Shown here piece by piece: positions 17,497-24,033 of a DNA stretch of 64,000 nt. Position 1 is the first letter of the stretch, and each line of letters starts with the position of its first letter. Source of the stretch: JAJFUE01 sp039683515 (GTDB lineage: Bacteria; Sumerlaeota; Sumerlaeia; MVZB01); the NCBI GenBank assembly GCA_039683515.1, contig JBDKRG010000010.1, positions 248,001 to 312,000 of the forward strand. Reading direction: 5' to 3'. The notes under the pieces are model-generated. The model was not told where the DNA came from, searched no databases, and saw nothing but the letters and a program-made list of their open reading frames with translations. The translations under genes were made by a program, and so were the position numbers.

Positions 17497-18612
17497 ATGA
17501 CGAGGCGTTATACCATCAGTGAAGTGGCCCTGGCCACCGGCCTTGAGGAGTGCGAAATCCGCTTTTACGAGCAGGTGTTTCGCGAGTACCTCACCTTCAG
17601 CAAGCTCAGCCCGAACCACACCGAGTTCACGCAGGACCATGTCGACCTGCTGCGCCGGATCAAGGATTTGATCCAGAAGCAGGGCCGTTCCATCGACGAG
17701 GTCAAGCGCGAACTCAAGGGCGCCCTGAATAAGCCGGTCCGCCGCGAGGTGACGAGCCACGTCGTCACGCCGACCCCCGTCCCCATGTCGACGCGCTACG
17801 CCCGCGTCATCGCGGTCACCAGCGGCAAGGGCGGGGTGGGCAAGACGTTCTTCACCGTGAACCTCGCCATGGCGCTCATCCAGGCCGGCAAGCGCGTCGC
17901 GATCTTCGACGCCGACCTCGGCCTGGCCAACGTCCACATCCTGCTCGGCGTCAAGCCGCGCTTCAACCTGCGCCACGTCGTCGAGGACAACTTCAAGCTC
18001 GACGACGTCATCGTCATGGGGCCCAACGGCGTCAAGCTCATCAGCGGCGGCCAGGGGGTGCGCGAGATGGCCAACCTCTCCGCCGAGCAGCGCCGCACGA
18101 TCCTGCGCACGCTCGACCAGGTCGAGCGCGAGGTCGACATCCTCCTCGTCGACACGGGGGCGGGCATCAGCGACAACGTCCTGCGATTCGCGACGTTCGC
18201 CGACGAGATCATCGTCGTCACCACCCCCAACATCGCGGCGGCGGCCGACGGCTACTCGATCATCAAGATCCTGTTCGAGATGGAGCCCAACAGCAAGATC
18301 GGGCTCGTCACGAACATGGTCAACAACATGTATCACAGCAAGAACATCTACAACCGGATCAACACGACCTGCCAGCAGTACCTCGGCAATTCGGTCGGCG
18401 ACCTGGGCTTCGTCGTCGGCGACCCGCACGTCGAGGCCTCCTGCCAGACGCGCAAGCCGCTCATGCTCGAATACCCCTACAGCGAGGCGGCCAAGTGCAT
18501 GCGCGCCATCACCGAGACGATCCTCAACGACAAGGTCTTCGTCAACCGCCAGAAGGAATCCGCCTTCGGCGACCTGATGGGCCAGCTCAAGAGGACGATG
18601 GTGGGAATGTAA
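17497..18612 (+). CDS. MerR-type HTH fused to FlhG/MinD-family ATPase
   Basis: A 371-residue fusion. Residues 1-75 are a MerR-like winged helix (RRYTISEVALATGLEECEIRFYEQ, then FTQDHVDLLRRIKDLIQKQG). Residues 105-345 are a deviant-Walker ParA/MinD ATPase of the FlhG (FleN/YlxH) branch, with TSGKGGVGKTFFTVNLA, DADLGLANVHILLGV and LLVDTGAGISDNVLRF. FlhG proteins place flagella or pili and act with SRP-like FlhF; the usual N-terminal DQAxxLR activation helix is replaced here by DNA-binding sequence. AAGGAGG lies 11 nt before the ATG. An ExeA-like ATPase follows. No flagellar genes are present, so a pilus, secretion or polarity role is inference. Confidence 0.88.
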   Translation: MTRRYTISEVALATGLEECEIRFYEQVFREYLTFSKLSPNHTEFTQDHVDLLRRIKDLIQKQGRSIDEVKRELKGALNKPVRREVTSHVVTPTPVPMSTRYARVIAVTSGKGGVGKTFFTVNLAMALIQAGKRVAIFDADLGLANVHILLGVKPRFNLRHVVEDNFKLDDVIVMGPNGVKLISGGQGVREMANLSAEQRRTILRTLDQVEREVDILLVDTGAGISDNVLRFATFADEIIVVTTPNIAAAADGYSIIKILFEMEPNSKIGLVTNMVNNMYHSKNIYNRINTTCQQYLGNSVGDLGFVVGDPHVEASCQTRKPLMLEYPYSEAAKCMRAITETILNDKVFVNRQKESAFGDLMGQLKRTMVGM

Positions 18613-18641
18613 CCCGGGAACGCCAATCTCCTGATTGGCGA
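18610..18641. repeat. AACCCGGGAACG hairpin element after the MerR-FlhG gene
   Basis: TAACCCGGGAAC, whose TAA is the stop codon of the preceding gene, is followed by GCCAATC-TCCT-GATTGGC (18622-18639). It matches the copy after tpx except for a compensated base pair. Confidence 0.7.
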
Positions 18642-18807
18642 AACTGAAAAAAATCAGAAAAGAATCAGGCAAAATCGCTCGCCAAATTCGAAACAATGAA
18701 AATGAATCATGATTCAAAGGAGAAATAATTATTCCGAAACCCGTCATGAAGCGGACCAGTGAACAGATGTCGGAATGATTGTTCATATTAATTTGCGTTC
18801 AATTCAC

Positions 18808-18850
18808 CTCAATTTTGTTTCGAATTTTTGAATGATTTCGAATGATTTTG
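18808..18850. repeat. AT-rich TTTCGAATTT quasi-repeat (copy 1)
   Basis: TTTTGTTTCGAATTTTTGAA is followed by TGATTTCGAATGATTTTG. Near-identical AT-rich segments lie at 56590-56640 and 58125-58205, all just upstream of genes and in sharp contrast to the GC-rich surroundings. The preceding 18642-18807 is AT-rich and holds no gene. Confidence 0.6.
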
Positions 18851-18873
18851 ACGGATTATACAAGGAGCTCACG

Positions 18874-19773
18874 ATGGATCAGATGGAAAACCCCGAAGCT
18901 TTTCTCAACGAGCTGATCGACAAGGGCGACGGTTCGCGCGCCGTCGTTCCGGAGACCAACGCCGATCCGGTCGAGTTCTTCAACCTGCACGCCCAGCCGT
19001 TCAACGACAACGTCAACCCGGAGTTTTTCTACCGCACCGAGGCGCATGAAGAGGCGTTCCTCGCGATGAAGCGGTGCATCGACGAGCATATCTCGCTCGG
19101 GCTGACGACGGCCATCAGCGGCACCGGCAAGACGCTGCTCACGCAGGTGCTGATCCAGGAGCTCGACCCGCGCAAGTTCCAGCCGATCCTGATCCTGTGC
19201 CACCCGGGCATGACCGGCAACGGCCTGCTGCGCGAGATCGCCGACGAACTCAAGCTCGAGATGCCCAAGCGGCGCACGACGCAGGACCTCATCTGGGCGA
19301 TCCAGGCGCACATCATCAGCCTCTACATCAAGGGCCTGCGCCTCGTGCTGATTATTGACGAGGTGCATTTCCTGACGGCCGAACCGCTTCACATTTTAAG
19401 GACGCTGTCGAACCTCGAGGTCCCCGAACGCAAGCTGGTCACGGTGCTGCTGTTCGGCGAGCAGTGCTTCCTCGAGAAGATGAAGCGGCCCGATTTCAAG
19501 GCGGTCTTCAGCCGGATGTTCACGCGCGTCGAGCTGCGCCCCCTGCGCGGCCAGGAGATCGCCCAATACGTGAAGTTCCGCCTGCTGGTCGCCGGCGGCC
19601 GGCCGGCGCTCTTCGCCGACGATGTCTTTGCCCCGCTCGAAGGGCTCTCGCAGGGGATCCCGCGCGAGCTCAACCGGATTTGCCACAACGCGCTCATCTG
19701 GGCCGCGCGTCATGGACAGGAGTCGATCACGGCCGAGACGCTGCGCCAGCTCGTTGAGGCGCACCGGGTGTGA
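18874..19773 (+). CDS. ExeA/GspA-like AAA ATPase
   Basis: A 299-residue AAA ATPase, started at ATG 18874 because AAGGAG lies 7 nt upstream. It opens with FFNLHAQPFNDNVNPEFFYRT, the typical ExeA entry segment, then the P-loop (AISGTGKTLL near residue 85), Walker B (LVLIIDEVHFL near 165) and sensor-like regions. The first glycine of GxxxxGKT is replaced by Ala. ExeA proteins pair with peptidoglycan-binding ExeB to insert the type II secretin, and similar ATPases serve pilus assembly or transposition. Its place after a FlhG-like gene suggests envelope-machine positioning. No ExeB-type domain is fused or adjacent. Confidence 0.82.
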   Translation: MDQMENPEAFLNELIDKGDGSRAVVPETNADPVEFFNLHAQPFNDNVNPEFFYRTEAHEEAFLAMKRCIDEHISLGLTTAISGTGKTLLTQVLIQELDPRKFQPILILCHPGMTGNGLLREIADELKLEMPKRRTTQDLIWAIQAHIISLYIKGLRLVLIIDEVHFLTAEPLHILRTLSNLEVPERKLVTVLLFGEQCFLEKMKRPDFKAVFSRMFTRVELRPLRGQEIAQYVKFRLLVAGGRPALFADDVFAPLEGLSQGIPRELNRICHNALIWAARHGQESITAETLRQLVEAHRV

Positions 19774-19976
19774 GACCGATCAGACGCCCCGACAGCGCCA
19801 CGCCCGCGCCGCCGCCGGTCCAGGTCGACCGTAGCCTGCGCACCAAGCTGCGCACCGGGAAGCTGACGCAGTCGCTCTCTTCGCGGGAAGAGGTCGACGA
19901 GCGCGAACCCGACGCCCTGTTCGAGCCGATGCCCCCCGCCACGCGCGGCAACGCGACCGAAGAAATAATCGAGTAG
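19770..19976 (+). CDS. Small translationally coupled protein of unknown function
   Basis: A 68-residue product starting at GTG 19770, which overlaps the ATPase stop codon as GTGA, so translation is probably coupled. The sequence is Pro/Arg/Glu-rich and likely disordered (TPAPPPVQVDRSLRTKL, KLTQSLSSREEVDE). There are no membrane segments or cysteines and I recognise no family. It may be a linker or partner of the ExeA-like ATPase. Its TAG stop lies inside a GTAGG hairpin element, as for several other genes here, which mildly supports a real gene end. Confidence 0.55.
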   Translation: MRPIRRPDSATPAPPPVQVDRSLRTKLRTGKLTQSLSSREEVDEREPDALFEPMPPATRGNATEEIIE

Positions 19977-19997
19977 GCCGGGTTCGCCGACCCCGGC
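19974..19997. repeat. GTAGG-type palindrome overlapping a stop codon
   Basis: GTAGGCCGGGTTCG followed by CCGACCCCGGCA: arms GCCGGGTTCG and CGACCCCGGC pair with one T-C mismatch. The TAG at 19974-19976 is the stop of the small ORF. The stem subtype is the same as at 49210, 62372 and 42413. Confidence 0.75.
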
Positions 19998-20102
19998 ACG
20001 GGATTTCCGGATCCAAAGGCCGTGTCACATCTTTAAGCGGTTCTGAACGCAGGACGGTTCTCGTCGGCAAAAGGCAACGGGGAGCCCCATTCCGCATAAA
20101 AT

Positions 20103-20131
20103 TTCTTGCATTTGCCTATTCAGACTATGAT
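20103..20131 (+). promoter_or_regulatory. Candidate promoter of rpsU
   Basis: TATGAT (20126-20131) is a strong -10; TTCTTG (20103-20108) is a weak -35 at 17-nt spacing. About 60 nt of leader follow, including GTGCGCAGTGCGC (self-complementary), before the rpsU ribosome site. Confidence 0.5.
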
Positions 20132-20197
20132 AGTGGATGGCCCGGTGCGCAGTGCGCCTGGGGGTTTGACCTGTACCCGAAGGGGGGTGAACGCATC

Positions 20198-20410
20198 TTG
20201 CCTCAGATCTACGTCGAAGAGAATGAACCCATCGACAAAGCGTTGCGTCGGTTCAAGAAGGAGTGCCAGAAGACTGGCATCCTGGCCGAATTGCGCAAGC
20301 GGGAGTTTTACGAGAAGCCGTCGATCAAGCGTCGCCGGAAGCTCGAGGCCGCCCGTCGCAAGCAGCGGCGCAAGATGATCAAGCAGATGCGGAAGATGGA
20401 GCGGTATTAA
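20198..20410 (+). CDS. rpsU: Ribosomal protein bS21
   Basis: A 70-residue small-subunit protein S21: PQIYVEENEPIDKALRRFKK, GILAELRKREFYEKPS and the basic tail RRKQRRKMIKQMRKMERY. Length matches the family. Translation must start at TTG 20198, since there is no in-frame ATG before the conserved PQI. The start is preceded by AAGGGGGGTGA, a nearly complete anti-SD complement with one substitution, 7 nt upstream. S21 promotes initiation at ribosome sites and is autoregulated through an unusually strong SD in some phyla; the rare start plus strong SD may play that role here. A terminator follows. Confidence 0.95.
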   Translation: MPQIYVEENEPIDKALRRFKKECQKTGILAELRKREFYEKPSIKRRRKLEAARRKQRRKMIKQMRKMERY

Positions 20411-20437
20411 GCCGCGCCTTCAGAACCGTTTCTACGA

Positions 20438-20474
20438 AACGCCCCCGGTCAACCGATCGGGGGCGTTTTTTTTA
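20438..20474 (+). terminator. Intrinsic terminator of rpsU
   Basis: AACGCCCCCG (20438-20447), a loop of ten bases, and CGGGGGCGTT (20458-20467) followed by an unbroken T run to 20473. Confidence 0.93.
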
Positions 20475-20541
20475 GAGATGAGCTTTGAGCGATGAGAGAT
20501 GAGATGCATTCTCTCATCGCTCATCTCTCAAAGCTCATCGC
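20475..20541. repeat. Inverted GATGAG quasi-repeat
   Basis: GATGAGCTTTGAGCGATGAG, then AGATGAGATGCATT, then CTCTCATCGCTCATCTCT-CAAAGCTCATC. Two 25-30 bp arms are near-perfect complements. It sits between the rpsU terminator and the end of the pilin operon and could terminate the leftward transcript. It resembles in style the GGACTGA repeats. Confidence 0.7.
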
Positions 20542-20547
20542 CAGTTT

Positions 20548-22257
20548 TTATTGTTCCGGCATTTCCCAGTTGGTGCGCTTCATGTAGATGACCGACGGGG
20601 CTCCGGGCGGGCCGGCGAGGCCGCCGAGCGCCGTGTCCCACGACCACAGCCGGTTGGGCGGCGAGTAGAAATTCCCCGTCTGCTTCCAGATCCCCAGCGC
20701 GATCTCGCTTTCCCACATGTTGATGATCGACCCGCTGAACTTCAGGTTCACCCCGCTCCACTGTTCGAGCAGGCGAAAATAATTTTCCACGCCGCCGCTG
20801 TAGTTGCCGTCCGCCGTTGCGACGATCCCCTGCATGCAGACGCAGTTGACGGTCGTCTGGTTGGCGATGCGCTTGCTGTAATCGGTGCTGTTCGCATCGC
20901 TCCATTTGTTGGACAGGATGCTGAGCGCGTCGGCCGCGACCATGGCCAGCTGTTTGTTGGTCGTGTTGTAGTCGCCCTGGATGTAGAGCGGGTTGGGGGT
21001 GGCGACGGTGAAGCCGCCCGCGCTGGAGGAGGGGAGCGTCGAGCCGTTGACCAGCCGGACGGCGTCGTATTTGTTGCCGCCCTGTTCGTTGGCGACGTAC
21101 AGGATGCCGTTGCTGGGCGAGACGCCGCTGGCCCGCAGCCGGCTGATGTCGATGTCGAGCGAGTTGACCGTTTTTCCCTCGCGCGCGTCGTAGAACGTGG
21201 TGATCTTCGCGATCTCGTAGCTCGTGCTGCCGACCTTGTACGTGAGCGGAACCGAGGCGCCCGAGGCGCTCTGGCCCTCGATCGTCCCGTTGGTCTTGAC
21301 GAGGACCTTGAGGTCGGCCTTGTTCTCGAATTTTTCGTCCTTGAGGGCCTGACTGTCGCCCGAGTCGGCGCGCTCGATGATCGCGTGCGGGTCGACGGTC
21401 GTCGGCAGCGGCAGCGACATGTCGGTGATCCCCTGCGAGGAGTCGGCCAGGCCGTTCCCCCAGCGCTCCGGCGCGGCGGTCGCCCAGTCGGCGTCGGCGT
21501 GGGTCAGCCAGCCGTCGGCGTCGTTGCCGCGCTTCATGCTGACCATGTCGCCGTCATTGCTGAAGCGCACGTCGCCGCTCGAGCCGCTCTGGCCGGAGCT
21601 CGGCGCCCGGCCGTGATAGACCGACCCGGCGACCGACACCGGCGCGAGGAAATCCAGCCCGTTGTTGGACTGGAAATAGGCGTCGCCGTTGGTGTGGACG
21701 AGGCCGTTGACCTGCATCGCGGCCCCCGGCGCGATCTCCATGAGCTTGTCGTAGAAGATCGCGAAGATGTAGAGCGGGACGTAGGTGATCACGACCGTCT
21801 GGCGCAGCGTGACGCCGGGGTGGGTGAGCCGGTCGGCGGTGTTGCCGCGCTTGCGGGCCGTGACCTCGATCTCGTAGGCAAGCTGCTTGACGGAGTAGCC
21901 CTTGAGCGAGCCTTCCGTAATCAGGAACGGGCCGTCCTGCGTCTTGGTCGCCGTGAACTTCGGGTATTCGTAGCCGGCGACGACGGGCGGCGTGATCGCG
22001 GCCATCTGCGCCTCGAAGTCGGCCGCGTGGTAATCCTTGAGGAACTGCATCTGCGCGTAGGCCTTGTTGAGGGCCTCCTCGCAGGCGGCGAATTCGTCCT
22101 TGTAGGTCTCGTAGCGGGCGCGGTTGAGCGTCTGCTGGCGCGCCATCATGACCAGCCCGCCCGTCATCCCGATCAGCAGCAGGCCAAGCACCAGGACGAC
22201 CGCCATGGCCATGCCGCGCCGCCCCCGGGCAGGGGAGTGAGTCAACCGGATCATCAT
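20548..22257 (-). CDS. PilX-like minor pilin / large prepilin-operon protein
   Basis: This 569-residue protein starts at ATG 22257 (tandem ATGs) with AAGGAG 9 nt upstream. A basic leader RLTHSPARGRRGMAMAVVLVLG runs into one hydrophobic helix (VLVLGLLLIGMTGGLVMMARQQ), the layout of PilX N-terminal domains, without a strict GF-TxxE prepilin site. The 500-residue C-terminal part is rich in beta-type sequence, Ser, Gly and Asn (GSVYHGRAPSSGQSGSSGDV, NEQGGNKYDAVRLVNGS), as expected of an exported adhesive or priming subunit. It is the last gene of a three-gene operon with PilW- and PilV-like proteins. Other pilus assembly genes are not in the window. Confidence 0.72.
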   Translation of the reverse strand: MMIRLTHSPARGRRGMAMAVVLVLGLLLIGMTGGLVMMARQQTLNRARYETYKDEFAACEEALNKAYAQMQFLKDYHAADFEAQMAAITPPVVAGYEYPKFTATKTQDGPFLITEGSLKGYSVKQLAYEIEVTARKRGNTADRLTHPGVTLRQTVVITYVPLYIFAIFYDKLMEIAPGAAMQVNGLVHTNGDAYFQSNNGLDFLAPVSVAGSVYHGRAPSSGQSGSSGDVRFSNDGDMVSMKRGNDADGWLTHADADWATAAPERWGNGLADSSQGITDMSLPLPTTVDPHAIIERADSGDSQALKDEKFENKADLKVLVKTNGTIEGQSASGASVPLTYKVGSTSYEIAKITTFYDAREGKTVNSLDIDISRLRASGVSPSNGILYVANEQGGNKYDAVRLVNGSTLPSSSAGGFTVATPNPLYIQGDYNTTNKQLAMVAADALSILSNKWSDANSTDYSKRIANQTTVNCVCMQGIVATADGNYSGGVENYFRLLEQWSGVNLKFSGSIINMWESEIALGIWKQTGNFYSPPNRLWSWDTALGGLAGPPGAPSVIYMKRTNWEMPEQ

Positions 22258-22270
22258 TGCGGAGGGCTCC

Positions 22271-22858
22271 TTATCCATTGCGCGGCGCCACGGTCGCCGT
22301 GATCTCCGTCCCCTGCAGGCCGGGGCCGGATTTGGCGTTGTTGACGGCCTTGACGCTCTCATCGAGCGAGTCGCCGGCCCGCAGCCGCACGACGAGCGAG
22401 CTTGCATCGCCTTGATACGTGAACAGCGCCTGGCCCGGGATCGGCGTCACCCATCGGGCCAGCACGACTTCGTCGCCGGCCTGCGAGGTATTGGGGTCGT
22501 AGACGAGCCGGTTGTCCCACGGCGTCTGCAGGTTGTCGTCGTCCGAGACGAGCCGGATCGTGCGGGTGCCGAGCGTCTCGCCTTGCCAGGCCAGCTCGAG
22601 CCAGTTGCCCGCGGCGGCCGTGTTGCCGTCGTCGTCACGCACCCGCAGCGGCATCGTGGCCGGTCGGACGGCGCGGTTGATCCCTTCGAGCGCGGATTGC
22701 GCCTCCACGACCGAGCGCTGCTGGATGCCGACCGAGCGGCCGATCCGGCTGCTGTAGACGACAAGCGACATGATCCCGATCCCGGCCAGGGCGCTGATGG
22801 CGCTGGCCACGATGAGCTCGGTGAGGGTAAACCCCCGGCGTGCGGCGTGCGTGCGCAT
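22271..22858 (-). CDS. Prepilin-type protein (PilW/GspJ-like)
   Basis: A 195-residue type IV prepilin-like protein. I start it at ATG 22858, which overlaps the previous stop (TGATG), because the leader MRTHAARRG and cleavage site G-FTLTELIVASAISALAG then lie at the N-terminus. Glu5 of the mature chain is present. The rest is beta-rich with RIGRSVGIQQRSVVEAQ in the helix tail. Cleavage and N-methylation by PilD are expected by family. It is the middle gene of the operon and probably a minor pilin or pseudopilin. Confidence 0.83.
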   Translation of the reverse strand: MRTHAARRGFTLTELIVASAISALAGIGIMSLVVYSSRIGRSVGIQQRSVVEAQSALEGINRAVRPATMPLRVRDDDGNTAAAGNWLELAWQGETLGTRTIRLVSDDDNLQTPWDNRLVYDPNTSQAGDEVVLARWVTPIPGQALFTYQGDASSLVVRLRAGDSLDESVKAVNNAKSGPGLQGTEITATVAPRNG

Positions 22859-23520
22859 CAGAAGCCCAGTCCCTTCCGGCTGCGGGTGTTGACGATCAGC
22901 GATTCGATCGTCTGGTGATACTCGCGGCCGCGGTAGGTCCATGTGGTGGTGATTTCGACCGTCTTGCCGTTGTTGATCAGGTAGCCGGTCCCCTTGGACG
23001 GCTTATACGCGAGGGGAGCGGCGAGGTTGAGTTGCTTGATGTTGTTGCCGGCGATGAGGGCGCTCTGGCCGGCGCCGTCGCCGCTGACGAGGAACACCGT
23101 GTCGCCCGCCCACTCGTCGGCCGTCCAGCGGGTCTTGGCCTCGTCGTCGACCAGGTTGTTGACGCTGGCGTCGACCAGCGTGCCGAACCCCTTGAACTGG
23201 AAGGCGACGGCGCAGCGGATGTCGAGCGTCTGGTCAATATAGACCGGCGGCACGGTGTCCACCGTGATGTCGGGGTAATGGTCGGCGTCCACATGGTCGA
23301 AGTCGTCGATCATCATCTGTTCGAGGTAGCCCTGGGCGATGTTCTTGGCGACCATGGCATTGGTGTTGAGCCGGGCCATGTACGAGGCGTATTGCAGGCC
23401 GCCGATCACCGACAGCGCGATGAGCGACAGGAGGAAGCAGGCGACGACGACTTCCACGAGCGAAAACGCGCCGCTCGCCCGTCGAACGGGACGTCCATGA
23501 TCAGGAAACGGCCGGTGCAT
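22858..23520 (-). CDS. Prepilin-type protein (PilV/GspI-like)
   Basis: A 220-residue prepilin-like protein with the leader MHRPFPDHGRPVRRASGA and site A-FSLVEVVVACFLLSLIALSV. The -1 residue is Ala instead of the usual Gly, which prepilin peptidases tolerate in some substrates; Glu5 is kept. GGGAG precedes the ATG. It is the first gene of the minor-pilin operon and overlaps the next gene by 1 nt. No major pilin, PilB, PilC or PilQ is in the window, so type IV pilus and type II secretion roles cannot be separated. Confidence 0.8.
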   Translation of the reverse strand: MHRPFPDHGRPVRRASGAFSLVEVVVACFLLSLIALSVIGGLQYASYMARLNTNAMVAKNIAQGYLEQMMIDDFDHVDADHYPDITVDTVPPVYIDQTLDIRCAVAFQFKGFGTLVDASVNNLVDDEAKTRWTADEWAGDTVFLVSGDGAGQSALIAGNNIKQLNLAAPLAYKPSKGTGYLINNGKTVEITTTWTYRGREYHQTIESLIVNTRSRKGLGF

Positions 23521-23741
23521 CGAGGCAACTCCCGTCGCAACCGAATCTCATGCGTGGTGGTGGGATGGTGATGTGCGTCGAGGATGAAGAACCCGCCGCC
23601 TACTTCATCGGACGTCCGGGCGCGCGACTCAAGCCGGGCATCCGGGTGTCATCATTTGGGAGACAGCCCGTCAGCGGCGGCGCCCGCGGGACGCGGAGTT
23701 CGATCACGGCATCCGGGCACGGTCCTTTTGAGTGTTTTTTC

Positions 23742-23773
23742 AAGGTTCGTTAAATGTTAATTTAACGAACCTT
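23742..23773. promoter_or_regulatory. Perfect 14-bp inverted repeat, likely operator
   Basis: AAGGTTCGTTAAAT-GTTA-ATTTAACGAACCTT, 14 of 14 pairs. A degenerate half-site GGTTCGTTTAAT recurs at 23869-23880, 39 bp before the TTGACA box. There is no T-run on either side, which argues against a terminator. A dimeric repressor or activator site is plausible. Confidence 0.55.
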
Positions 23774-23907
23774 TGCCGCCGGGCCGGGTGGGCGGGGCCA
23801 CAGCGTTCCCGCCAGCCGCCTTAAGCCGCGTCCGTTCAAGCCGGCGCGGCCGCGGCCGACGGGGGCGCGGTTCGTTTAATCCGCGCGGTTCCCCTCCATC
23901 TGGGCTC

Positions 23908-23937
23908 TTGACAACCCCACGGCAACCCGGATAGGCT
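23908..23937 (+). promoter_or_regulatory. Candidate promoter of the L,D-transpeptidase operon
   Basis: A perfect TTGACA (23908-23913), an 18-nt spacer, and TAGGCT (23932-23937) as a weak -10. Transcription would begin at about 23944, inside the 5' arm of the hairpin at 23940-23996. Confidence 0.5.
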
Positions 23938-23939
23938 GA

Positions 23940-23996
23940 AATCCCGTAGACGAGACCGACCCAACCCGGGAACGCTCGGCTACGGGATTTTTTTTT
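23940..23996 (+). terminator. Terminator-like leader hairpin upstream of the L,D-transpeptidase gene
   Basis: AATCCCGTAG (23940-23949) pairs perfectly with CTACGGGATT (23980-23989), followed by seven more T residues; CCGA and TCGG form an inner pair. It begins 3 nt after the predicted -10 and ends 38 nt before the GTG start. It may be a leader attenuator, or the end of an upstream transcript. The loop contains AACCCGGGAACGC, also seen at 10341 and 18611. Confidence 0.65.
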
Positions 23997-24033
23997 GAAG
24001 GGGCCCACACGGCGGGCCAAGGAGGCTTCGAGC

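Larger units (their letters stand above)
23521..24033. other. Regulatory intergenic region between pilin operon and L,D-transpeptidase gene
   Basis: A 513-bp divergent region without a credible gene. It contains a perfect palindrome at 23742-23773, a further half-site at 23869-23880, a consensus-like promoter at 23908-23937 and a terminator-like hairpin at 23940-23996 (each listed separately). The left part, 23521-23740, probably carries the leftward pilin promoter, but no convincing boxes are visible. Confidence 0.6.

Noticed and set aside
20551..22302. Long plus-strand frame opposite the PilX-like gene
   Set aside because: Its product is Val/Arg/Asp-rich and typical of GC-rich antisense; the minus strand has prepilin features and SDs.
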